A stretch of 12,726 bases of DNA from DAOMOP01 sp035444405 (GCA_035444405.1 DAOMOP010000115.1:1-12726), one strand, 5' to 3'; shown: positions 1 through 7,124, counted from the stretch's first letter. Numbers and translations: made by a program. The notes: generated by a model from the letters alone, not told the origin.

Positions 1-181
1 TGTAGGTCTTGCCCGAGCCGGTCACGCCGAGCAGGGTCTGGTACATCAGGCCGTCTTCAACGCCCTCGACGAGTTTGTCGATCGCCCGCGGCTGGTCGCC
101 GGCCGGCGCGAACGGCTGGTGCAGGCGGAACGGGCTGCCCTCGAAACACACCACGCTTGCGCTGCCCGTTGAACTCGTCAT
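1..181 (-). CDS. uvrB: UvrABC excinuclease subunit B, N-terminal fragment
   Basis: UvrB is the DNA-damage-loading helicase-like subunit of nucleotide excision repair; it works in the cytoplasm with UvrA and UvrC. Only the first 60 codons lie in the window; the rest runs off the left edge. The reading starts at ATG 181-179 with MTSSTGSASVVCFEGSPFRL. It then shows the adenine-recognition Q-motif (GDQPRAI, about residues 28-34) and the Walker A loop GVTGSGKT (about residues 52-59) in the usual UvrB setting, preceded by QTLL. An AGGAA Shine-Dalgarno-like sequence lies about 8 bp upstream of the ATG. The gene is divergent from the aminotransferase across 150 bp. I looked for a LexA box (CTG-N10-CAG) in that gap and found none, so SOS control is not visible here. 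The family assignment is secure although the gene is partial. Confidence 0.95.
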   Translation of the reverse strand, partial: MTSSTGSASVVCFEGSPFRLHQPFAPAGDQPRAIDKLVEGVEDGLMYQTLLGVTGSGKTY

Positions 182-331
182 GCTAGAATTTCCTGTTGTT
201 TCGGCCTGCAAAAGGCGCGTATCCGCAGGGCCCGCCTTCACCGCAAACAGTCATTATTTCGCAAATCGCAGCGCAAGGCACGGCGTCCTGCACCGCCATG
301 CGTCGGCCATCCGCTACACACTGGAGTCCAC
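182..331. other. Divergent intergenic region, uvrB / aminotransferase
   Basis: These 150 bp must hold the promoters of both uvrB (leftward) and the aminotransferase (rightward). I see no hexamer pair good enough to name for either gene. Only A+T-richer patches stand out, around 184-200 and 244-265. A GGAG sequence at about 322-325, shortly before ATG 332, is the likely ribosome binding site of the aminotransferase. No SOS box, long repeat or small gene is apparent. Confidence 0.4.
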
Positions 332-1540
332 ATGTCCGCCTCGATCTTCGCCAACGTCGAAATGGCCCCCCGTGATCCGATTCTGGGCCTGAACGAAGCC
401 TACAACGCCGATGCGCGTGCCGAGAAGGTCAATCTCGGCGTCGGCGTCTACTACGACGACAACGGCAAGATTCCGCTGCTCGGTGCCGTGCGCGCGGCCG
501 AGAAGGCGCGTTTCGAGGCTGCCCTGCCGCGCGGCTACCAGCCCATCGAAGGCCCGGCGGCCTACAACAGCGCAGTGCAGAACCTGCTCTTCGGCAACGA
601 CTCCGAGCTCGTCGCCGCCGGCAAGGTCGTCACCGTCCAGGCGCTCGGCGGCACCGGCGCCCTGAAGGTCGGCGCCGACTTCCTGAAGCAGCTCGACCCC
701 GATGCGAGCGTCTACATTTCCGATCCGAGCTGGGAAAACCACCGTGCGCTGTTCCAGAACGCCGGCTTCAAGGTCGAGAGCTACCCGTATTACGATGCGG
801 CCACGCGTGGCGTGAATTTCGACGCGATGAAGTCGGCGTTGCAGGCACTGCCGGCCGGCGCCATCGTCGTGCTGCACGCGTGCTGCCACAACCCGACCGG
901 CGCCGACCTCACCGAATCGCAGTGGGGGGACGTGGTCGAGGCGTGCCGCGCACGCGGCCTCGTGCCCTTCCTCGACATCGCCTACCAGGGCTTCGCCGAC
1001 GGCATCACGCCGGACGCCGCGGCGGTGCGCATGTTCGAGGCGAGCGGCCTGCAGTTCTTCGTGTCGAGCTCGTTCTCGAAGTCGTTCTCGCTGTATGGCG
1101 AGCGGGTCGGTGCGCTGTCGATCGTCACCGAGAGCAAGGACGAGGCCGCGCGCGTGCTGTCGCAGGTCAAGCGCGTCGTGCGCACCAATTACTCGAACCC
1201 GCCGACCCACGGCGGCGCGGTCGTCGCGGCGGTGCTGAACTCGGCCGAGCTGCGCCAGATGTGGGAAGACGAGCTGGCCGGCATGCGCGAGCGCATTCGT
1301 GCGATGCGCGTCGCACTGGTCGACAAGCTCAAGGATGCCGGCGTCGCCCGGGATTTCTCGTTCGTCATCGCGCAGCGCGGCATGTTCTCGTACACCGGGC
1401 TGTCGGCCGCGCAGGTCGAGCAGCTCAAGAGCGACTTCGGCATCTACGCGGTCTCGACCGGGCGCATCTGCCTGGCGGCCCTCAATTCCAGGAACATCGA
1501 CTACGTCGCCGACGCGATCGCCGCCGTGGTGAAGAGCTGA
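332..1540 (+). CDS. Class I aspartate/aromatic amino acid aminotransferase
   Basis: This is a PLP-dependent fold-type I transaminase of the AspC/TyrB subfamily. It transfers an amino group between aspartate (and/or tyrosine, phenylalanine) and 2-oxoglutarate in the cytoplasm. The 402 residues match the family's usual length of about 400. Visible landmarks are Trp134 of PSWENH, the CCHNPTG loop (184-190) with its Asn, Asp215 and Tyr218 of LDIAYQG, the Schiff-base Lys250 in SSSFSKSFSLYGERVG, the phosphate-binding Arg258, the side-chain-carboxylate Arg284 in RTNYSNPP, and the C-terminal alpha-carboxylate Arg378 in STGRICLAAL. All catalytic residues are present. The start ATG is preceded by GGAG at about 7 bp. 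AspC and TyrB cannot be separated reliably by reading, because both keep these residues, so I give no symbol. No terminator is visible before the tRNA promoter 22 bp downstream, so some read-through into the tRNAs is possible. Confidence 0.93.
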   Translation: MSASIFANVEMAPRDPILGLNEAYNADARAEKVNLGVGVYYDDNGKIPLLGAVRAAEKARFEAALPRGYQPIEGPAAYNSAVQNLLFGNDSELVAAGKVVTVQALGGTGALKVGADFLKQLDPDASVYISDPSWENHRALFQNAGFKVESYPYYDAATRGVNFDAMKSALQALPAGAIVVLHACCHNPTGADLTESQWGDVVEACRARGLVPFLDIAYQGFADGITPDAAAVRMFEASGLQFFVSSSFSKSFSLYGERVGALSIVTESKDEAARVLSQVKRVVRTNYSNPPTHGGAVVAAVLNSAELRQMWEDELAGMRERIRAMRVALVDKLKDAGVARDFSFVIAQRGMFSYTGLSAAQVEQLKSDFGIYAVSTGRICLAALNSRNIDYVADAIAAVVKS

Positions 1541-1562
1541 GCCGTCCATTGGCATATCGGCG

Positions 1563-1591
1563 TTGACGGGTAGCCGCGCCTCCACTAGAAT
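1563..1591 (+). promoter_or_regulatory. Sigma70 promoter of the tRNA-Asn pair
   Basis: TTGACG at 1563-1568 and TAGAAT at 1586-1591 are separated by exactly 17 bp. Each is a 5/6 match to the consensus hexamer. The predicted start (about 1597-1599) lies a few bases before the first mature tRNA. The stretch after the -10, gcgcggct, is G+C-rich. That is typical of stable-RNA promoters under stringent (ppGpp/DksA) control, though the control itself is inference. It begins only 22 bp after the aminotransferase stop codon. Confidence 0.8.
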
Positions 1592-1603
1592 GCGCGGCTC
1601 AAT

Positions 1604-1679
1604 TCCTCGATAGCTCAGTTGGTAGAGCAACGGACTGTTAATCCGCAGGTCGCTGGTTCGAGCCCAGCTCGAGGAGCCA
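1604..1679 (+). tRNA. tRNA-Asn (anticodon GUU), first copy
   Basis: This is a complete 76-nt cloverleaf including an encoded CCA end. The acceptor stem TCCTCGA (1604-1610) pairs fully with TCGAGGA (1669-1675), followed by discriminator G1676 and CCA. The D-arm is GCTC/GAGC. The anticodon loop CTGTTAA has GTT at 1637-1639, which reads AAC/AAU. The T-arm GCTGG/CCAGC encloses TTCGAGC. The closing 27-43 position of the anticodon stem is an A-C mismatch, shared with the second copy. It is the first gene of a two-tRNA transcript. Confidence 0.97.
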
Positions 1680-1733
1680 AGATCCCAGGAACATGACGCT
1701 CATCGGGCGGCGTGTTCAGGCAAGCAGCTTCAT

Positions 1734-1809
1734 TCCCCGATAGCTCAGTCGGTAGAGCGACGGACTGTTAATCCGCAGGTCCCTGGTTCGAGCCCAGGTC
1801 GGGGAGCCA
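1734..1809 (+). tRNA. tRNA-Asn (anticodon GUU), second copy
   Basis: This is a complete 76-nt tRNA with encoded CCA. The acceptor TCCCCGA (1734-1740) pairs with TCGGGGA (1799-1805). The anticodon GTT is at 1767-1769 in the loop CTGTTAA. The T-arm CCTGG/CCAGG encloses TTCGAGC. It differs from the first copy at six positions. Four of these are two compensated base pairs (4:69 and 49:65); the other two are position 17 in the D-loop and position 26. The 54-nt spacer between the two tRNAs contains no visible promoter, so both are probably processed from one precursor. Confidence 0.97.
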
Positions 1810-1814
1810 GACGA

Positions 1815-1847
1815 GGGTCGCATCGGTTGTCCGAAGCGACCCTTTTT
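1815..1847 (+). terminator. Intrinsic terminator of the tRNA-Asn transcript
   Basis: GGGTCGC (1815-1821) pairs perfectly with GCGACCC (1836-1842). An inner TCGG/CCGA helix (1823-1826 with 1831-1834) closes a TTGT loop across a single A-A mismatch. Five T residues follow at 1843-1847. It sits 5 bp after the CCA of the second tRNA. Read leftwards the hairpin has no U-tract, so it is not a good terminator for the convergent Lon-like gene, which stops only 24 bp to the right. Confidence 0.9.
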
Positions 1848-1870
1848 CATTGCCGTCGCCCCTCGTTCGG

Positions 1871-4319
1871 CTACTGCTCGGTGCGCCGGCGCCGCCGTCC
1901 GTTGCGCTCCCGGCCCCAGCTGTACTCGCTCTGTGCAGCCGCCATCATGTCCAGTGCGGTGGCCACCTTGTGGTTGATCGTGCCGCGCGGAATCACGCCC
2001 TTCGCGTCCGGCGTTCCGGCCCGCAGGCCGGTCAGCACCGTCATCGCTTCATCCACCGTGTCGACCGGATAGATGTGGAAGCGCCCACGCCGCGCCGCCT
2101 CGACGACATCCTCGCGCAGCATCAGCTGACGCACGCACGCGCGGGGAATCACCACCCCCTGCTCGCCCGTGAGTCCGCGCACCGAGCACAGGTCGAAGAA
2201 TCCTTCGACCTTCTCATTGACGCCCCCCACGACCTGCGCCTCGCCGAACTGGTTCACCGATCCGGTCACGGCGACACTCTGGCGGATCGGCACGTCGGCC
2301 AGCGCCGACAGCAGCGCGCACAGCTCGGCCAGCGATGCCGAGTCACCCTCGACCTGCACGTAGGACTGCTCGAACACCAGGCTCGCCGACAGCGACAGCG
2401 GCTGGTGGCGGGCGTAGCGCGCGGCCAGGAACGCGGTCAGGATCATCACGCCCTTGGAGTGGATCGCGCCACCGAGCTCGGTTTCGCGCTCGATATCGAC
2501 GATCTCGCCGTCGCCGAGACGCGCCGTCGCCGTGATGCGCACAGGATGACCGAAATACTCCCCGGCGAGCTCGATCACGACCAGCCCGTTGATCTGCCCC
2601 GCACGCTCGCCATCGGTCGAGATCAGCATGGTGCCCTCGACCATCGACTCGAGAATGCGCTCGGCGTAGCGGCCGAAACGCCGCACGCGCGCCGCCACCG
2701 CCCAGTCGACGTGCTCGCGCGTGACCACCGCGGCCGAAGACGAGCGGGCATGAAAGTCGGCCTCGCGCATCAGGTCGGCGAGCTTGCGGGTGAACAGCGA
2801 CAGCCGCCCGGCATCCTCGGCCAGGCGCGCACCCTGCTCGACCAGCCGTGCGACCGCGTGACGGTCGAACGGCAGCAGTTCGGCGTTGCGCCCGAGCATG
2901 CCGAGCAGATGGGCGTAATAGCGGACGTTGTCGTCGGTGCGCGACATGTGGTCGTCGAAATCGGCAGCCACCTTGAACAGTTCGGCGAAGTCCGGATCAT
3001 GCTCGTTCAACAGGTAGAAGAGCTCGCGATCGCCGATGACGACGACCTTGAGCTCGCATGACACCGCCTCGGGCTCGAGCATCAGCACCGAGCTCCAGCC
3101 CTGTGCCTCGGCCGGCGGCTCGATGCGGATCTCGCGATTGCGCAGCACGCGCTTGAGCCCTTCCCACGCATATGGCTGCGCGAAAATGCGTTCGGCATCG
3201 ATGACGAGGTAGCCGCCGCGCGCCCGGTGCAGCGCGCCGGCACGGATCAGCTGGAAATTCGTGATCTGGTTGCCCATGTGCACGACGTGCTCGATGCGCC
3301 CGATCAGCGAGCCGAAACCCGGATTGTCCTCATACACCACCGGTGCGCCGTGCGTGGCGACGTGGTCGACGAGCAGATTCACCTGGTAGCGATGAAAACG
3401 GCTGCTCGCCTCTTCCTCCCTGGCCTCGCGCGCGGCATCCTCGTCGTCGGTGCTCACACTGCCCCAATCCGCGCCGCCGTCGAGCAAGTCCTTTTGCACC
3501 GCATCGAGAAAGGCCTGGACCTGCGGCAGATCCTTGTAACGCTCGCGCAGCCCGCGCGAGAGGTGCGTCACGGTCGGTGCCAGCGCCTCGCGCTCGGCGC
3601 GACGGATGGCCTCGTAAAGCGCCTTGCGCCAACCGGGAAACTCGTCGAGCAGATCGGCGAGCCGCTCGCTCCATTCGCCGACCTGCGTCTCGATCGATTC
3701 GCGCTCGGCCTGCGGCAACGCATCGAAGGCCTCCGGCGACATCGTCTCGCCTTCGCGGGTCGGTGCGAACACGAAGCCCTCGGGCGTGCGCAGCAAGGAC
3801 ACGCCATCGGCGCCGCAGGCCTCGCCGAGCGCGCGCAAGGCCTCCTCTTCGCGCGCCTTGTGCGCATCCTGCAGCGCCTCGATGCGATCGCCGAGGANNN
3901 NNNNNNNGGGTTTGGCTCTCCAGCGCGGCCTCGATCGCCGGGCCGATGTCGCGCACGAACGATTGCATGTCGGCACGCAGCATCGCGCCGCGCCCGGACG
4001 GCAGCGACAGCAGCCGCGGCCGCTGCGCATCGTCGAAGTTATGGACGTAACAGAGGTCCGACGGCACCTCGCCGCCGACGGCCAGCTCCTTGAGCAGGCG
4101 AAACACGATCGCGTGGCGCCCGGTGCCCGACTCGCCGAGCACGAACACGTTGTAGCCCGGCTGGCGCATGGCGAGGGCGAAGCGCAGGGCTTCGTCGGCG
4201 CGCGCCTGCTCGATGCGCTCAGGCAGGTCGGCGAGCGTGGCGGTGGTCTCGAAATCGAACATGCCCGGGTCGCAGCGGCTACGCATCCGCTGCGCCGGGA
4301 GGGTGTTCAATTCGGTCAT
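1871..4319 (-). CDS. Lon-family ATP-dependent protease (AAA_32 / S16, LonB-like), split by assembly gap
   Basis: This is a predicted cytoplasmic AAA+ serine protease of peptidase family S16, in the group that includes E. coli YcbZ (LonP2-like). It starts at ATG 4319 with GGAG about 9 bp upstream and begins MTELNTLPAQ. A P-loop-like GESGTGRH sits at residues 62-69, with Arg where Walker A normally has Lys; I recall this as common in the family. A long helical, charged insert follows, then a Walker B-like LVIDAE. The C-terminal protease domain has the Ser-Lys dyad: Ser in EGDSAS (codon 2339-2341) and Lys in GGVNEKVEG (codon 2210-2212). These are 43 residues apart, the same spacing as Ser679-Lys722 of E. 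coli Lon. The protein ends in a basic RRRRR tail and TAG at 1871-1873. Ten Ns at 3898-3907 separate 137 N-terminal codons from about 674 C-terminal codons, and the two halves are in different frames as assembled. I treat this as a gap artefact, not a pseudogene. Total length is about 815 residues. Substrates are unknown. Confidence 0.9.
3898..3907. other. Assembly gap (10 N)
   Basis: Ten undetermined bases lie inside the Lon-like gene. The upstream side ends ...LESQT plus one base of the next codon; the downstream side resumes with two bases of a codon and then LGDRIEAL. For one continuous reading frame the true missing length must be a multiple of three, so the 10-N spacer is arbitrary. The join falls in the helical insert between Walker A and Walker B, and by rough family comparison only a few codons seem to be missing. 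Confidence 0.97.
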
Positions 4320-4341
4320 GTTGTTGTTCTCCGTGGCGTGT

Positions 4342-4379
4342 GTGCGCCCGGACGCGTATCGTCGGCCGACCGGGCGCAC
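4342..4379. repeat. Inverted repeat, 10-bp arms, upstream of the Lon-like gene
   Basis: GTGCGCCCGG (4342-4351) and CCGGGCGCAC (4370-4379) are perfect reverse complements separated by 18 bp. The element lies 23-60 bp upstream of the Lon-like ATG and left of the moaA promoter. It could form a leader hairpin in the Lon-like mRNA or be a two-site operator. Its function is not known. Confidence 0.6.
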
Positions 4380-4382
4380 GGC

Positions 4383-4411
4383 TTGCGCACCGGGGGTGGT
4401 GCGCCGATAAT
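4383..4411 (+). promoter_or_regulatory. Predicted promoter of moaA with inverted repeat in the spacer
   Basis: TTGCGC (4383-4388) and GATAAT (4406-4411) are spaced by 17 bp and read toward moaA. A perfect inverted repeat, GCGCACC (4385-4391) and GGTGCGC (4398-4404) with a GGGGGT loop, covers the -35 and almost all of the spacer. A protein bound there would block RNA polymerase, so it is a candidate operator. The predicted start near 4418 leaves a 5' leader of about 94 nt. That leader includes a small AGCAG/CTGCT stem (4415-4419 with 4431-4435). The hexamers are moderate matches; the regulatory reading is inference. Confidence 0.5.
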
Positions 4412-4511
4412 CGTAGCAGGAGCGGCCACACTGCTGCACGCCCGGGTTGCCGGCGCGCCGCATGCGCCGACGAGAACCCGCAACCACGACGGATACGCAA
4501 CGCACCAGCCC

Positions 4512-5582
4512 ATGAAGGTCATCCCCATTCGCGCCGCTGCCGAATCGCTGCCGGTCGCGGACGTGCCGCCCAGCGAGGGTCCGCTCACCGATCGCCGCGG
4601 CCGTCAGGTGCACGACCTGCGCATCTCGGTCACCGACCGCTGCAACTTCCGCTGCATCTACTGCATGCCGCGCGCGGTGTTCGGCAAGGATTACGCCTTT
4701 CTGCCACGCAAGGAATTGCTGTCCTTCGAGGAGATCACCCGCGTGGCGCGGCTGTTCGTCGCGCGCGGGGTACGCAAGATCCGCATCACCGGCGGCGAGC
4801 CGCTGCTGCGCAAGTACGTCGAGAACCTCATCGCCCTGCTCGCCGAGCTGCCCGGCGTCGAGCTCACGCTCACCACCAACGGCGTGCTGCTGCCGAAGAT
4901 GGCCCGCACGCTCAAGGCAGCGGGCCTCGACCGCGTCACGGTCAGCCTGGACGCGGTCGACGATGTGACCTTCCGGCTGATGAACGACGCCGACTACCCG
5001 GTGGCGGCGGTCCTGAAGGGCATCGACGCCGCCGACGCGGCCGGCCTCGGCCCGATCAAGATCAACATGGTGGTCAAGCGCGGCGTCAACGATCACGGCA
5101 TCCTCGACATGGCGCGGCATTTCCGCGGCAGCGGCCACATCGTGCGCTTCATCGAGTTCATGGACGTCGGCAGCTCGAACGGCTGGAAGATGGACGAAGT
5201 CGTGCCGTCACGCGAGGTCATCGAGCGTATCGGCGCCGAGTTCCCGCTCGAGCAGGTCGACCCGAACTATACCGGCGAGGTCGCCGAGCGCTGGCGCTAC
5301 CGCGACGGCGCGGGCGAGATCGGCGTGATCTCGTCGGTCACGCAGGCCTTCTGCGCGACCTGCACGCGCATCCGCCTGTCGACCGAGGGCAAGCTGTACA
5401 CCTGCCTGTTCGCGCAGCACGGACACGACCTGCGCGATCTGCTGCGCGGCGGCGCGAGCGATGCCGCGCTCGACCGTGCGATCGCCGGCGTGTGGACGCG
5501 TCGCGAGGACCGCTACTCGGAAATCCGCACCGCCAACACGGCGCGTGCGCACAAGATCGAGATGTCGTATATCGGCGGGTGA
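4512..5582 (+). CDS. moaA: GTP 3',8-cyclase MoaA (molybdenum cofactor biosynthesis)
   Basis: MoaA is a radical-SAM enzyme that rearranges GTP to 3',8-cyclo-7,8-dihydro-GTP, the first step of molybdopterin synthesis, together with MoaC. The 356 residues include the N-terminal radical-SAM cluster motif CNFRCIYC (Cys44, Cys48, Cys51) inside the typical DLRISVTDRC context. ITGGEPLLR follows at about 92-100 (SAM binding). The C-terminal substrate-side cluster is CATC...TCLF (Cys281, Cys284, Cys298). The protein ends in the Gly-Gly tail of the family (SYIGG), which is needed for activity in characterised MoaA proteins. All key residues are present. The ATG at 4512 gives a normal N-terminus (MKVIPIRAA) although no strong Shine-Dalgarno sequence is close. 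The gene stands alone: no other moa, moe or mob gene is in the window. It is divergent from the Lon-like protease and convergent with rmuC. Confidence 0.97.
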   Translation: MKVIPIRAAAESLPVADVPPSEGPLTDRRGRQVHDLRISVTDRCNFRCIYCMPRAVFGKDYAFLPRKELLSFEEITRVARLFVARGVRKIRITGGEPLLRKYVENLIALLAELPGVELTLTTNGVLLPKMARTLKAAGLDRVTVSLDAVDDVTFRLMNDADYPVAAVLKGIDAADAAGLGPIKINMVVKRGVNDHGILDMARHFRGSGHIVRFIEFMDVGSSNGWKMDEVVPSREVIERIGAEFPLEQVDPNYTGEVAERWRYRDGAGEIGVISSVTQAFCATCTRIRLSTEGKLYTCLFAQHGHDLRDLLRGGASDAALDRAIAGVWTRREDRYSEIRTANTARAHKIEMSYIGG

Positions 5583-5590
5583 GGGAATGT

Positions 5591-5632
5591 GACGGGTCGC
5601 GAGGCGAGAGCGATTCGCCCGCATGACCCGTC
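5591..5632. terminator. Hairpin between convergent moaA and rmuC
   Basis: GACGGGTC (5591-5598) pairs perfectly with GACCCGTC (5625-5632). An inner GGCGA/TCGCC stem (5603-5607 with 5615-5619) forms a two-storey hairpin. It begins 8 bp after the moaA stop and ends 43 bp before the rmuC stop. No T-run follows on either strand, so it is a possible weak bidirectional terminator or 3'-end stabiliser rather than a canonical intrinsic terminator. Confidence 0.4.
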
Positions 5633-5675
5633 GACCCGCATCACCCGTCTCGCAGCACTTGTCACAGATCGCCGA

Positions 5676-7124
5676 TCACCCGTTTCCCACCAGCCCCGCC
5701 GGCGCCGGGGCATCGTCCGCGTCGAGCTGCGCCGACTCGATGCGCTGGAAATGCGCGCTGATCTTGCGTGAGCTCACCTGCACGTCCTGAACGTCCTTGC
5801 TGGCCTGCTCGATGTGGCGGGCGAGCGCGCTCATGCGCTCGTCGAAGCGCGCAAAATCCTTGGCCAGCTTGCCGAGCGCGTCCTTGATCACGTGGATCTG
5901 CTTGCGCGTCTCGACGTCCTTGAGCACCGCACGCGCGGTGTTCAGCACCGCCATCAGCGTGGTCGGCGACACCACCCACACGCGCCGCCCCTGGGCGTAG
6001 GCGACCAGCTCCGGATGATAGGCGTGGATCTCGGCGAAGACCGCTTCGGCCGGGACGAACATCACGGCACCATCGGAAGTGCTGCCGACGATGATGTACT
6101 TCGATGCGATCGCGTCGATGTGGCGCTTGACGTCGGCCCGGAACGCGTTCTGCGCGACGCGCCGCTCGAGCTCGCCGGCGTCGCCGTCGAGCATGCGGTG
6201 ATAGTTCTCGAGCGGGAACTTAGAATCGACACACACCATCCCGGTCGGCTCGGGCAGCCGCAACAGGCAATCGACGCGCGCGTTGTTCGGCAGCGTGTGC
6301 TGGAACGCGTAGGCATCGGGCGGCAGCATGTTCCGCACCAGCGCTTCGAGCTGGACCTCGCCGAACGCACCGCGTGCGCGCTTGTCGCCGAGCAGCTCCT
6401 GCAGGCTCACGACATTGCTCGTGAGCCCGTCGATCTTCTTCTGCGCCTCGTCGATCGTCGCCAGCCGCGCCATCACGCTCGCGAAGGTCTCGTTGGTCTT
6501 GCGGAAACCCTCGTCGAGACGCTGATTGACGTGTCCGGTAATCGTCTCGAGGCGCTCGTCGACGGTGTGCGACAGCTCCTGCATGCTGCCCGAGAGCTGC
6601 TCGGAGGCGGCCCGCAGTCCGTCCTGCAGCAGTTCCCGATCGGCGCGCGCGTGGGCCGACAACCGGGTCAGCATCTGCTCGAGCACCTCGCCGCGCAGCC
6701 GCTCGTGTGCGGCGTTGACGCCGCCGGCAAGCTCGGCGAAGCGCAGGCCGATCTCCTCGCGCTGCGCGGCGAATTGCCCCTGCAGGCCTGAATGAAGGCG
6801 GTACAGCGCATCGCGGCTCGCCTTCAGCTCGCGGTCGAGCGTCTCGCGCGTGCGCTCACTGCCTAGTGCGCCCTGCGCGACGATCCGGTCGGTCTGCCGC
6901 CCGAGTCCGTCGTGCAGCTCACCGAGCAGGCGCCGGTGCTGCGTCTCCAGCGCGTCGTGGATCTCGTCGGCGAACAGCGCCGGCAAGCTGCGTTCGAGCC
7001 GCGCCACGCGCAGCGCCAAGAGCACCAGCGCGAGCACCAGCACCGCGAGCAGCGCGAACACGCCGGCGGCAAGCTCGAAGCCGTACTGCTGCCATTCCTG
7101 AAAAATCTGCGTCCAGCCGTCCAC
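5676..7124 (-). CDS. rmuC: DNA recombination protein RmuC
   Basis: RmuC-family proteins limit DNA rearrangements (inversions at short inverted repeats in E. coli) and are thought to be membrane-tethered nucleases. The 482-residue product has a short N-terminus, one membrane segment (about residues 17-40, AAGVFALLAVLVLALVLLAL), a long coiled-coil stalk (about 42-235), and the C-terminal RmuC domain with a PD-(D/E)XK-like core. In that core GAFGE supplies Glu256, RVDCLL supplies Asp285, and VDSKFPLENY supplies Asp300 and Lys302. SPTTLMAVLNT (386-396) is another conserved family stretch. The start is GTG at 7124, with the strong Shine-Dalgarno GAGGGGGAGC just upstream; no better ATG exists. A perfect TATAAT lies at 7193-7198 on this strand. 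The stop converges on moaA. Function is from family knowledge; the nuclease residues are seen. Confidence 0.95.
   Translation of the reverse strand: MDGWTQIFQEWQQYGFELAAGVFALLAVLVLALVLLALRVARLERSLPALFADEIHDALETQHRRLLGELHDGLGRQTDRIVAQGALGSERTRETLDRELKASRDALYRLHSGLQGQFAAQREEIGLRFAELAGGVNAAHERLRGEVLEQMLTRLSAHARADRELLQDGLRAASEQLSGSMQELSHTVDERLETITGHVNQRLDEGFRKTNETFASVMARLATIDEAQKKIDGLTSNVVSLQELLGDKRARGAFGEVQLEALVRNMLPPDAYAFQHTLPNNARVDCLLRLPEPTGMVCVDSKFPLENYHRMLDGDAGELERRVAQNAFRADVKRHIDAIASKYIIVGSTSDGAVMFVPAEAVFAEIHAYHPELVAYAQGRRVWVVSPTTLMAVLNTARAVLKDVETRKQIHVIKDALGKLAKDFARFDERMSALARHIEQASKDVQDVQVSSRKISAHFQRIESAQLDADDAPAPAGLVGNG

Noticed and set aside
182..331. Possible LexA/SOS box upstream of uvrB
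   Set aside because: CTG occurs, but no CTG-N10-CAG arrangement is present on either strand near the start.
314..1630. Minus-strand open frame opposite the aminotransferase
   Set aside because: The plus strand encodes a full aminotransferase with all active-site residues; this frame also runs into the tRNA gene.
1680..1733. A third small RNA gene between the tRNAs
   Set aside because: The 54-nt spacer has no cloverleaf, promoter or strong hairpin.
1850..3061. Plus-strand open frame of about 400 codons opposite the Lon-like gene
   Set aside because: It is antisense to conserved Lon protease sequence and shows no family features of its own; it also begins inside the terminator region.
3908..4319. 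Reading the Lon-like gene as a frameshifted pseudogene
   Set aside because: The frame change coincides exactly with the 10-N gap, whose length is arbitrary, and motifs on both sides are intact.
4320..4511. ModE site (molybdate repressor) upstream of moaA
   Set aside because: No A+T-rich TATATA-type dyad is visible; the dyads here are G+C-rich and of a different sequence.
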